Source: an uncultured Arcobacter sp.
GTDB taxonomy: Bacteria; Campylobacterota; Campylobacteria; Campylobacterales; Arcobacteraceae
Length of the DNA stretch: 6,930 bases
Direction: 5' to 3'
NCBI GenBank assembly: GCA_913062735.1
Contig: CAJXWI010000133.1
Coordinates: 1-6,930 of the forward strand
This document shows positions 1-6,827 of this stretch, in pieces (position 1 is the first letter of the stretch; every line of letters starts with the position of its first letter). The notes below the pieces were generated by a model. The model was not told the DNA's origin, ran no database searches, and saw nothing but the letters and a program-made list of their open reading frames with translations. Made by a program: the position numbers and the translations under genes.

Positions 1-126
1 GAACATACAGTTAATTCCCACATCAATCGTTTACGCAACAAATTAGAGAAAAACCCAACAAAACCCGAAATAGTACAAACGGTTTGGGGAGTGGGCTACA
101 AATTTAACCGTCAAGGAGTTAGCTAA
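1..126 (+). CDS. OmpR/PhoB-family response regulator, C-terminal end only (5'-partial)
   Basis: This is the last 41 codons of a DNA-binding response regulator, read in frame 1 and ending at TAA 124-126; the start lies left of the window. The visible protein holds the recognition helix and wing of a winged-helix (Trans_reg_C) domain: VNSHINRLRNKLE, with the R-x-x-L-R-x-K-L pattern of the DNA-contacting helix, then TVWGVGYKF, the usual WGxGY hairpin that closes the family. Proteins of this family are phosphorylated by a partner sensor kinase and then bind promoter DNA. The partner gene follows at once, its ATG sharing the final A of this stop codon (TAATG), as in a typical regulator-kinase operon. 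The receiver domain and signal are not visible. Base composition (about 35% G+C over 1-210) is slightly higher than in the neighbouring cluster. Confidence 0.93.
   Translation, partial: EHTVNSHINRLRNKLEKNPTKPEIVQTVWGVGYKFNRQGVS
113..118 (+). promoter_or_regulatory. Shine-Dalgarno site of the sensor kinase
   Basis: AAGGAG lies 7 bases before the kinase ATG at 126 and within the last codons of the response regulator. It is a strong site, so the short kinase remnant is probably still translated wherever the operon is transcribed. Confidence 0.7.
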
Positions 127-215
127 TGAAACTATCTTTATACCAGCGACTTTCATTATCTTTATTATTAGTGTTTATTGCTATTTCTACTGTTTTTTAT
201 TTCTGGTCTCATTAA
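126..215 (+). pseudogene. Sensor histidine kinase, truncated after 29 codons
   Basis: The frame starts at ATG 126, overlapping the response regulator stop by one base, and begins MKLSLYQRLSLSLLLVFIAI. A short basic N-terminus followed by a hydrophobic stretch at about residues 9-27 is the usual first membrane segment of a two-component sensor kinase. The frame then stops at TAA 213-215 after Trp-Ser-His. No sensor, HAMP, DHp or ATP-binding domain follows on this strand; from base 212 the DNA codes the other way for a sugar-nucleotide dehydrogenase. A kinase of this class normally has roughly 400-500 residues, so more than 90% is missing. The likely cause is insertion or replacement by the polysaccharide cluster, leaving the regulator without its cognate kinase. 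A chimeric assembly join would look the same. The kinase identity rests on operon position and the N-terminal pattern. Confidence 0.72.
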
Positions 216-1165
216 TTTAAATCCATAATTTGTTCTTGAATTTCAACAGCAACATTCATTGCATTTAATCCGTCTTGTTCATTTGGAATTGATATTTTTT
301 TTCCTAAGCATAAATCCACAAAATCTACCAGTTCGAGTAATAGCCCTTCTTGCGGACGTACATCTATTGTTTCTTCTTTAGAAGAGATAGAGACATTGTC
401 AAGGTACTGCTCAATTGTTTGTTTATTTACAAATACTTCTTTGCTTAATAAATTACAATCTATGTACATATCATCACACGTTGCACTAATATGCCTAATC
501 CTTTTTTCTGTAATTCTACTTGCAACTATATTTGAAAACGAACCATTCGTGTGGGTAATGATTGCTCTTGCATATTCAATCATATTCTCTTTAATATATC
601 CATGTGCATCAATTTTTTTTACTTTTCCATTTATATATAAAGCAAGATCTATATCGTGAATCATTAAATCAATTATTACATCAACATCTGTAATTCTACT
701 ACTAACTTTATTTGTTCGAGAAAAATCTATATTAATAATATGATTACTATTTTTAATAACTTTTTCTAAGGCTACCACAGCAGGATTATATCTTTCAATA
801 AAACCCACTTGTATATTAAGATTATTTTCTTTAACCAAATTAACAATTTCAAGGCTAGATTCTAAAGTATCTGCCAATGGCTTTTCTACAAAAATATTTT
901 TCACATATTTACTAACTTTTTTTATATAATCAGCATGTGTAAATGTGGGTGTCACAATGACAACACCGTCAACCTTTTCTAAATCACTATCTAAATCATG
1001 TGAAACTTTTACATTATATGCCTGCGATAACTGCTCACACACATCTTTATCAAAATCATAAATAAATGAAATTTCAACTTGTTTAAGCATAGCTAAGTTT
1101 CGTAGGTGATTTTGACCCATTTTACCTACACCTAGCAGTCCAATTTTGACAACCTTTTTACTCAT
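212..1165 (-). CDS. Gfo/Idh/MocA-family sugar-nucleotide 3-dehydrogenase (WbpB/GnnA-like)
   Basis: This probable NAD(P)-dependent oxidoreductase would oxidise C3 of a UDP-N-acetyl-hexosamine or its uronic acid, supplying the 3-keto substrate for the WbpE-type aminotransferase two genes upstream. I start it at ATG 1163-1165 (317 residues), not at the ATG 13 codons earlier. This start places the Rossmann fold at the N-terminus, has AAGG upstream, and overlaps the preceding gene by only 8 bases. Residues 12-17 give the dinucleotide loop G-V-G-K-M-G; residues 94-96 are the E-K-P signature, with Lys95 the expected catalytic lysine; DLMIHDID (166-173) carries the likely active-site His170. The family (GFO_IDH_MocA) is firm. 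The exact substrate is not: the GFIERYNPAV segment (121-130) resembles UDP-GlcNAc 3-dehydrogenase (GnnA)-type proteins more than my recollection of Pseudomonas WbpB. It is the last gene of the operon and its stop coincides with the truncated kinase stop. Confidence 0.88.
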   Translation of the reverse strand: MSKKVVKIGLLGVGKMGQNHLRNLAMLKQVEISFIYDFDKDVCEQLSQAYNVKVSHDLDSDLEKVDGVVIVTPTFTHADYIKKVSKYVKNIFVEKPLADTLESSLEIVNLVKENNLNIQVGFIERYNPAVVALEKVIKNSNHIINIDFSRTNKVSSRITDVDVIIDLMIHDIDLALYINGKVKKIDAHGYIKENMIEYARAIITHTNGSFSNIVASRITEKRIRHISATCDDMYIDCNLLSKEVFVNKQTIEQYLDNVSISSKEETIDVRPQEGLLLELVDFVDLCLGKKISIPNEQDGLNAMNVAVEIQEQIMDLN

Positions 1166-1664
1166 TTGCTTTACCTTCAATCTTATTTCCAATTTTATCC
1201 ACATACGAATAATGTTTAGCAGGATTACCCATTACCAAGCTGTATGCTTCAACATCTTTAGTCACAACGCTTCCTGCAGCAATCATCGCATATTCACCAA
1301 TTGTTATTCCACAAATAATTGTCGCATTAGCTCCAATACTCGCTCCTTTTTTAACAATCGTTTCCGTTATCTGCCAATTTTCATCAAAAGCTCTTGGAAC
1401 TTTATCATTTGTAAAACATGCATTGGGCCCTACAAAAACGTAATCTTCTATCGTTACACCTTGATAGATAGATACGCTATTTTGAATTTTGCAATAACTT
1501 CCAATGTTTACAGATGTGTCAATATATGTATCTTTAGAAATAATACAGTCTCTGCCAATTTTACTTTTTTCTCTAATTTGAGAATTAATCCAAACTTTAG
1601 TGTTTTCCCCAATTTCTGATTGCTCAGAAACATTGGCCGTGGGATGAATAAATTTACTACTCAT
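1158..1664 (-). CDS. wbpD: WbpD-type UDP-sugar 3-N-acetyltransferase (left-handed beta-helix)
   Basis: This 168-residue cytoplasmic enzyme should transfer acetyl from acetyl-CoA to the 3-amino group made by the adjacent aminotransferase, giving a 2,3-diacetamido sugar nucleotide. Most of the chain (about 7-145) consists of hexapeptide repeats of the left-handed beta-helix fold, such as VNIGSY, VTIEDY, ASIGAN and ITIGEY. CKIQNSVSIYQGVTIEDYVF (58-77) followed by the FTN motif (84-86), KKGASIGAN (105-113) and MGNPAK (145-150) match the WbpD/WlbB subgroup as I know it, including its loop of about 20 residues between FTN and KKGA. The length is a little short of typical WbpD because the C-terminal tail after GNPAK is brief. 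ATG 1662-1664 has TAAGG six bases upstream; the gene overlaps wbpE by 8 bases and the dehydrogenase by 8 bases. The substrate (uronic acid or neutral sugar) cannot be read from the sequence. Confidence 0.88.
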   Translation of the reverse strand: MSSKFIHPTANVSEQSEIGENTKVWINSQIREKSKIGRDCIISKDTYIDTSVNIGSYCKIQNSVSIYQGVTIEDYVFVGPNACFTNDKVPRAFDENWQITETIVKKGASIGANATIICGITIGEYAMIAAGSVVTKDVEAYSLVMGNPAKHYSYVDKIGNKIEGKANE

Positions 1665-2742
1665 TGATAACCTTAATAATGTATTCTTGTTCTTCTTCTG
1701 TTAAAAATGCAGACATAGGTAGTGCCATAATATCTAATGAAACTTTTTCAGTCACAGGAAAATCACCTTTTTTATATCCAAGATATTCAAATACTTCTTG
1801 TAAATGTAAAGGTATTGGATAATACACTCCTGTAGGGATTTCTTTCTGGGAACATTTTTTTAGAAATTCATCTCTATTTGATACTCTGATACAATATTGC
1901 GCCCAAACAGATAAATTACTATCTGTAACAACAGGTGTTTTACAATTTTTTAAAGTATCGTTATATTTTTTTGCAATTCTTTGTCTTTGTTCTATCTCTT
2001 CATTATAATACTTTAGTTTAACATTAAGTACTCCTGCTTGAATTGCATCAAGCCTACCATTAATTCCTATATGACTATGTACATATCTTTTTGTTTGTCC
2101 GTGGTTTAATATAATTCGTATTTGCTTTGCAAATTCATCATTATTTGTAAATACTGCCCCACCATCACCATAACAACCCAAAGGTTTTGCAGGGAAAAAA
2201 GATGTACATGCAAGATCTGATAAATTACAAGATTTTTTTCCATGATACTCAGAACCAAAACTTTGTGCTGCATCTTCTATAACTTTTAAATTATGTTTTT
2301 TTGCAATTAAATTTATTTCATTCATATCAGAAATTTGTCCAAACAAAGATACAGGCATTATAGCTTTTGTTTTAGAGGTTATTTTCTGTTCAATTTTACT
2401 AGGGTCAATATTATATGAGGATTCATCAATATCAACAAATACGGGAACTGCACCCAAAAAAGCTATTGTTTCTGCTGAGGCAACAAATGTAAAGGGAGTA
2501 GTAATTATCTCATCTCCAGGTTTGATTCCAATAGCCATTAAGGCCAAAATAAGTGCATCAGTACCACTACTACACGCAATAGCATGTTTAACACCAACAA
2601 ACTCTGCTAAATTTTCTTCTAATTGTGAAACCTTAGGTCCCATAATATACCCTGAGCTATCAAGTACTTCATGAATATTTAAATCAATTTCTTCTTTATA
2701 TTTTTTATACTGGCTTTGTAAATCAATAAAATTTATTTTCAA
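1657..2742 (-). CDS. wbpE: WbpE-type UDP-sugar 3-aminotransferase (DegT/DnrJ/EryC1 family)
   Basis: This is a 361-residue PLP enzyme predicted to transaminate the 3-keto UDP-sugar produced by the dehydrogenase at 212-1165, usually with glutamate as donor, before N-acetylation by the next gene. Recognisable family features are SSGTDAL (58-64), which binds the PLP phosphate; EDAAQSFG (156-163), with Asp157 and Gln160 contacting the PLP ring; the Schiff-base lysine Lys186 in SFFPAKPLGCYGDGGA; and NGRLDAIQA (228-236). The stretch SCNLSDLACTSFFPAKPLG is very close to Pseudomonas WbpE as I recall it, which favours WbpE over generic DegT paralogues. Translation must begin at TTG 2740-2742: an in-frame TAG lies two codons upstream, the next Met is residue 34, and the family normally begins at this point (M-x-x-FIDL). 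The gene starts 10 bases after the glycosyltransferase stop and overlaps wbpD by 8 bases. GnnB, which acts on 3-keto-UDP-GlcNAc, is the main alternative. Confidence 0.92.
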   Translation of the reverse strand: MKINFIDLQSQYKKYKEEIDLNIHEVLDSSGYIMGPKVSQLEENLAEFVGVKHAIACSSGTDALILALMAIGIKPGDEIITTPFTFVASAETIAFLGAVPVFVDIDESSYNIDPSKIEQKITSKTKAIMPVSLFGQISDMNEINLIAKKHNLKVIEDAAQSFGSEYHGKKSCNLSDLACTSFFPAKPLGCYGDGGAVFTNNDEFAKQIRIILNHGQTKRYVHSHIGINGRLDAIQAGVLNVKLKYYNEEIEQRQRIAKKYNDTLKNCKTPVVTDSNLSVWAQYCIRVSNRDEFLKKCSQKEIPTGVYYPIPLHLQEVFEYLGYKKGDFPVTEKVSLDIMALPMSAFLTEEEQEYIIKVINE

Positions 2743-2748
2743 ACTCTA

Positions 2749-2754
2749 TTCCTT
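2749..2754 (-). promoter_or_regulatory. wbpE: Shine-Dalgarno site fixing the TTG start of wbpE
   Basis: AAGGAA reads on the minus strand and overlaps the TAA stop of the glycosyltransferase gene, six bases from TTG 2740-2742. With the in-frame TAG at 2746-2748 it makes TTG the only workable start. Confidence 0.75.
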
Positions 2755-3691
2755 ATATTATTTTATCTACGATTGTCTTTGGTAGTACACTTAGCGTTAA
2801 ACCCGCAATAACTTTTATGTCAAAAAGATATTTTAAATTATATTTTAGGGACATTAATAAACTGTTTCTGCCTTTTTTTAATTCTTTATGAAGTTTAATA
2901 AACTCCAAACCTTTCATTCTATAAAGCTCTCCAAAGAGTCTACTTTTATATTGTTGTAAATTTGAAGGGAAGTCTCGGTGGTTAAAGAGTTCTTCTAGAT
3001 ATCTAGTATTTTCATTCAACATAATTTCTGTATTCGCACCAATGTTATAAGCATGATCTCTCATAACAACCAATGGCTCATCAACAAAATCAAACTTATA
3101 CTTCATAGCAAACTTTGTATAAATTGCTTCACCTTCAGCAGTGTAACTTTCGTCAAAGGGGAATGTATCAAAACAAGCTTTTTTAATTAACGGAGAATTG
3201 GGATAAATAAAAGACGGTTCCAATAATAATTTGTCTAAAACGTGTCCTCTTCTCATAGTCAAATTAGCTTTTATGTCAATCATTTTATCTAAATCTTCAT
3301 AATATCGAAACCCACCACTATATACAACACCATAATCTTCTGAAAGTTCTTTAAATAATTGAATTTGTTTTTCTAATTTATTTTCTAAATACCAATCATC
3401 AGAAGGTAATAAACTAATATACTCGCCACTGGCCATTGATAAAGCCTGATTAATTCGAGCAGATTGTCTTTTATTATCAGTATTTAATACAATTTTAATT
3501 CTATCATCTTTTGGCATATTCATTAAGACTTCATGAGTATTATCTTTAGACCCATCATCAATAATAATAAGTTCCCATTTTTTATATGTTTGCTTTTTTA
3601 CACTTTCAATTGCATTTTGAATATACTGAGCATGATTATAAGATGGAATTATGACTGTAACCAATGATTCGTTATTGTGCTTGTCTAACAT
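2753..3691 (-). CDS. Family-2 (GT-A) glycosyltransferase
   Basis: This 312-residue inner-membrane-associated or cytoplasmic transferase probably adds one sugar to the growing lipid-linked repeat unit. The N-terminal half (about 10-120) is a standard GT2 domain: VTVIIPSYNHAQYIQNAIES opens the nucleotide-binding fold, IIIDDGSKDNT (43-52) carries the acidic pair that contacts the nucleotide base, and LLPSDDW (94-100) holds the metal-binding DxD-type motif. The C-terminal third has no catalytic motif I recognise and ends in a basic, partly hydrophobic stretch (from about residue 275) that could touch the membrane. ATG 3689-3691 is preceded by AAAGGAAG. This site lies inside the wzx coding sequence, because the two genes overlap by 20 bases, so translation is probably coupled. 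Donor, acceptor and linkage cannot be predicted. It is the only glycosyltransferase in the window, so others should lie upstream. Confidence 0.93.
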   Translation of the reverse strand: MLDKHNNESLVTVIIPSYNHAQYIQNAIESVKKQTYKKWELIIIDDGSKDNTHEVLMNMPKDDRIKIVLNTDNKRQSARINQALSMASGEYISLLPSDDWYLENKLEKQIQLFKELSEDYGVVYSGGFRYYEDLDKMIDIKANLTMRRGHVLDKLLLEPSFIYPNSPLIKKACFDTFPFDESYTAEGEAIYTKFAMKYKFDFVDEPLVVMRDHAYNIGANTEIMLNENTRYLEELFNHRDFPSNLQQYKSRLFGELYRMKGLEFIKLHKELKKGRNSLLMSLKYNLKYLFDIKVIAGLTLSVLPKTIVDKII

Positions 3692-5102
3692 AACTTCCTT
3701 TCATATTTAAAATTGAATATAGTACTACCATTACCAGTATTACATTTTGAACCAGAAAATAAATATTATTTTCAATAGGTAACATTACACTGCTTAATGA
3801 TATTATTATGATAATAAACAATTGAATGTTATTTCTTGAAAATTTAAAATTATATCGAATCTTTACATATAAATAAGACATAATAAACGTCAAAAAGTAG
3901 CTTATTAAAAATGCCACTCCAGTAATTTCTAATCCAAAATCTTTTAAACCAAAAAATAGCAGCAGTGTATAACTACCAACCCATACAATTTGAATCAATA
4001 ATGAAAATTTCAGATTATTTTGTGCAATTAAAACAAATCCAAATATCCATACAAATACTTTAAAGATATCACCAATTATTTGCCATCTTAGAATATTAAC
4101 AGCATCTTGAAAATCGTTGCTATATAATACTGTGATAATTAATGGTGCGTAAATATATATCAATATAATTAGAGGTAAACTAATCAATAAAGAAAAAAAC
4201 AATTGCTCATTTACAATCTTTATGGTATTTTTTATATCCCCTTTATTTTCAGATAATCGTGGATAATAATCAACACTTAATGAACTCAAAAATATTTCTA
4301 AATAAGACATAGAAATAGTCCAAGCGGCAAAAAATATCCCTACACTTTCAATGCCAAGTTGGTTACTAATAATACTTCGATTCACGTATACTCCAACATG
4401 AAATAACATAGCAATTAATAATAATACAAAGCCAACTTTAAATATATCAATAGTTTCGTGTTTATACTCTTTAAATGATACAAAAAATTTAGGGACACCA
4501 CAAATTGTGATAAAAAAATAACCTGATATAAAAAAGGTTACTATGGGAATTATAATTATTGAATAGATAATTCCATCTATTTTAAATAAATAAATTAAAA
4601 TAATAGAAATCAAGGTACTTGCAACAGTAGAATAAACACGTATCTTTGCAATAATTTCAACAAGTCTTAAACCATTTAACCACGATTGCCAAAAATTTGC
4701 AAACATTGCAATAACTACGACCAACCCTATAAGTTTAATTTCTAAAGAGTATTTTAAATCACCAAATGCAAATTGAGATAATATATCACTGGTAAGAAAT
4801 ATAATCAAACCAATTAATAAGCCCGTAATTATCGTGATAAGTGAAAATACTTTTTGGATAAAATATAATTTCTTATGATCTTTTTCAGAACTTGCTTCAG
4901 CAACTTTTTTTACAATACTACCACCTGTGCTAATAGTTGTTAAAGAAACAATAGTAGTATATAATGATATAAATAATCCATATAAGCCAATACCTGAAGG
5001 CCCTAGCATCACAGCAATAAATTTACTTTTAAGTAAATTAAAAAACAAGATAATTACTGTAGCAGAGGACATTATAGCAGTAACTTTTAATAATCTTTTC
5101 AT
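3672..5102 (-). CDS. wzx: Wzx-type O-antigen/polysaccharide flippase
   Basis: This is a 476-residue, very hydrophobic inner-membrane protein of the MOP (multidrug/oligosaccharidyl-lipid/polysaccharide) exporter superfamily, predicted to flip undecaprenyl-diphosphate-linked repeat units to the periplasmic face for polymerisation. About 12 membrane segments can be picked out by eye. The N-terminal loop MLGPSGIGLYGLF (32-44), followed by a TGG turn near residue 60 and a KKVAE helix, is typical of the O-antigen translocase branch, and the length fits. Basic loops lie between the segments. ATG 5100-5102 follows the acyltransferase stop by 7 bases with only a weak GATGAG-like ribosome site, so it may depend on translation of the gene before it. 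The 3' end overlaps the glycosyltransferase start by 20 bases. The presence of Wzx implies a Wzy-dependent pathway, although no wzy is seen here. Confidence 0.93.
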   Translation of the reverse strand: MKRLLKVTAIMSSATVIILFFNLLKSKFIAVMLGPSGIGLYGLFISLYTTIVSLTTISTGGSIVKKVAEASSEKDHKKLYFIQKVFSLITIITGLLIGLIIFLTSDILSQFAFGDLKYSLEIKLIGLVVVIAMFANFWQSWLNGLRLVEIIAKIRVYSTVASTLISIILIYLFKIDGIIYSIIIIPIVTFFISGYFFITICGVPKFFVSFKEYKHETIDIFKVGFVLLLIAMLFHVGVYVNRSIISNQLGIESVGIFFAAWTISMSYLEIFLSSLSVDYYPRLSENKGDIKNTIKIVNEQLFFSLLISLPLIILIYIYAPLIITVLYSNDFQDAVNILRWQIIGDIFKVFVWIFGFVLIAQNNLKFSLLIQIVWVGSYTLLLFFGLKDFGLEITGVAFLISYFLTFIMSYLYVKIRYNFKFSRNNIQLFIIIIISLSSVMLPIENNIYFLVQNVILVMVVLYSILNMKGSYVRQAQ

Positions 5103-5109
5103 ATAAAAC

Positions 5110-5718
5110 TCATCGTTTTTTTAATAGTTTTGCAGGAGATCCACCATAAATACAATTTTCAACAACATCTTTAGAAACAACACTATTTGCAGCAATAATT
5201 GCTCCATCTCCAATAGTAACACCTTTAGTAATAATCACATTTGTCCCAATCCAAACATTATCCCCTATTTTTACAGATTTAGAATCATAACCTTGTTTTG
5301 ATATAGGAATAGATAAATCTTGAAATTTATGGTCAACATCAAGTACATATACAAAAGGTGCAAGCATTACATTTTTTCCAATCGACACATTTTTAGTACA
5401 CGATATAAACGTATAATTATTTATTGTAGTTTCCTCACCGATTGTTAAAACACCTGCTCCTCCAATTACAACATTATCTCTAAACGTGACATTATTTGAC
5501 AATATCATATTAGGGCAATCTAAAGTGACATTTTTTCCAATGGAGCAATGTTTTCCAAACTCTTTAAAATTGTGAGATCTAAAAAGAAATCTTAATTGAT
5601 TGTAATATGGTCCTACCTTATACATAACATACTTAAATCTATGTCTCCAAAATACTCCATATATTTCATTTAAAAATGAAAAGATTGCAAATAATGAGTT
5701 ATAGATAAGATTTTTCAT
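5110..5718 (-). CDS. Left-handed beta-helix O-acyltransferase (NodL/LacA/WcaF type)
   Basis: This 202-residue acyltransferase probably O-acetylates a sugar of the repeat unit or its lipid-linked intermediate. Residues 1-50 form a hydrophobic, aromatic and basic N-terminal segment ([24 protein letters not shown]) that could lie on the membrane. From about residue 54, hexapeptide repeats ([36 protein letters not shown]) build the beta-helix. DVDHKF (127-132) supplies the likely catalytic His130, in the position where NodL/LacA enzymes have their active-site histidine. The run [20 protein letters not shown] and the closing GGSPAK (192-197) are classic for this group. It differs from the WbpD-type neighbour in lacking the FTN and KKGA motifs, so a role in 3-N-acetylation is less likely. 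ATG 5716-5718 lies 5 bases after the fdtB stop. The acyl group and target sugar are unknown. Confidence 0.86.
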   Translation of the reverse strand: MKNLIYNSLFAIFSFLNEIYGVFWRHRFKYVMYKVGPYYNQLRFLFRSHNFKEFGKHCSIGKNVTLDCPNMILSNNVTFRDNVVIGGAGVLTIGEETTINNYTFISCTKNVSIGKNVMLAPFVYVLDVDHKFQDLSIPISKQGYDSKSVKIGDNVWIGTNVIITKGVTIGDGAIIAANSVVSKDVVENCIYGGSPAKLLKKR

Positions 5719-5723
5719 ACTAG

Positions 5724-6827
5724 TTAACTCTCAAATTTGTTAATGATATTAACTATTTTTTTAGTATCATTCATATTTTGTATACCACTAATTGGTAAAC
5801 TTAGTACTTCATTATGAATTAATTCTGTAACAGGTAATTTCATTTGCGAAAATTCTTTATAGGCATTTTGTTGATGTGGTGCAGTAGGATAATGAATCAA
5901 TGGTTGAATATCATTATCATTTAAAACACTTTCTAATTTATTCCTATTTTTAGTACGTATTACAAAAAGATGCCATACATGTGATTCTTGATTTTTAACT
6001 TCTGGTAATTTAATATTGCTATTTTTGATATTATTTAAATAATAGTTTGCAATTTCTCTTCGATTTATAATTTCATTGTCTAGATATTTCAATTTAACAT
6101 TCAGCATTGCAGCTTGGATTTCATCTAATCTACTATTTGTTCCTTTATAAATATTTTCATATTTTGTCTTACTTCCATAATTAGCAATTATACGTATAGT
6201 ATTCGCGAGTAATTCATCATTAGTTGTAACCATCCCTGCATCACCAAGTGCTCCAAGGTTTTTACCAGGATAAAAGCTAAATCCACTTGCATCACCCAAA
6301 CTTCCACTTCTCTTTCCATGAAAAGATGCTCCATGAGCCTGCGCGGAATCTTCAATAATTTTTAAATTATATTTTTTAGCTATTTCAGTAATCTCATGGA
6401 CATTGCTAATTTGACCATATAAGTGAACCATTAATATTGCTTTTGTTTTTAAAGTGATTTTTTTTTCAATTTCTGAAACGTCAATATTGAAAGTATTTAT
6501 ATTCGGTTCAACCAAAATAGGTATTAATTGATTCTGAGATATAGCCAAGATGGATGCAATATAAGTATTTGCAGGAACAATGATTTCATCAAAATCTTGC
6601 ATTACATTTAGTTCTTTGTAGCCTTTAAAAATTAAGGAAAGTGCATCCAAACCATTTGCAACACCAATCGCAAATTCTGAACCACAGTATTGTCTAAATG
6701 CCTTTTCGAATTTTTGGCACTCTTCACCATAGATATACCAGCCACTATCAATAACTTTGGTACAAGCTTCAATTAATTCTTCTCTATACTGAAGATTAAT
6801 ATTCTTCAAGTCTAAAAATGGAATCAA
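5724..6827 (-). CDS. fdtB: FdtB/QdtB-type dTDP-3-keto-6-deoxyhexose 3-aminotransferase
   Basis: This is a 367-residue DegT/DnrJ/EryC1 PLP aminotransferase expected to convert a dTDP-3-keto-6-deoxyhexose into dTDP-Fuc3N or dTDP-Qui3N. The opening [20 protein letters not shown], the WYIYGEE segment (30-36) and NGLDAL (58-63) are what I associate with FdtB/QdtB/VioA-like enzymes. The PLP site is complete: EDSAQAHGA (159-167) with Asp160 and Gln163, the Schiff-base Lys189 in [14 protein letters not shown], and [12 protein letters not shown] downstream. Its start is TTG 6825-6827: an in-frame TAA lies 5 codons upstream, the next Met is near residue 76, and AAGGAG sits 8 bases before. The TTG overlaps the upstream acetyltransferase TGA by 4 bases (TTGA). 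The enzyme is clearly distinct from the WbpE-type paralogue at 1657-2742. Whether the product is Fuc3N or Qui3N depends on the ketoisomerase (FdtA or QdtA), which is not in the window. Confidence 0.88.
   Translation of the reverse strand: MIPFLDLKNINLQYREELIEACTKVIDSGWYIYGEECQKFEKAFRQYCGSEFAIGVANGLDALSLIFKGYKELNVMQDFDEIIVPANTYIASILAISQNQLIPILVEPNINTFNIDVSEIEKKITLKTKAILMVHLYGQISNVHEITEIAKKYNLKIIEDSAQAHGASFHGKRSGSLGDASGFSFYPGKNLGALGDAGMVTTNDELLANTIRIIANYGSKTKYENIYKGTNSRLDEIQAAMLNVKLKYLDNEIINRREIANYYLNNIKNSNIKLPEVKNQESHVWHLFVIRTKNRNKLESVLNDNDIQPLIHYPTAPHQQNAYKEFSQMKLPVTELIHNEVLSLPISGIQNMNDTKKIVNIINKFES

Noticed and set aside
215..222. ATTTAAAT palindrome just past the convergent stops as a possible terminator or attachment site
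   Set aside because: It is only 8 bases of A/T with no G+C stem, loop or T-run, and such strings are expected by chance in DNA this AT-rich. No second copy flanking the cluster can be seen.
396..659. Open frame of 87 codons on the + strand
   Set aside because: It lies entirely antisense within the sugar-nucleotide dehydrogenase, has no family resemblance, and the minus-strand protein carries clear conserved motifs.
1166..1204. Earlier ATG (1202-1204) as start of the dehydrogenase
   Set aside because: It would add 13 residues ahead of the Rossmann fold and deepen the overlap with wbpD to 47 bases. The ATG at 1163-1165 has a better ribosome site and fits the family N-terminus.
1146..1619. Open frame of 157 codons on the + strand
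   Set aside because: It is antisense to the WbpD-type acetyltransferase. The hexapeptide repeat coding on the minus strand leaves an open, low-complexity shadow rich in Ile, Asn, Phe and Cys.
1657..6827. The two aminotransferase genes as a recent duplication
   Set aside because: The proteins share only family-level motifs and differ in length, N-terminal signature and PLP-lysine context (FFPAKPLG versus FYPGKNLG), so they are old paralogues with separate substrates.
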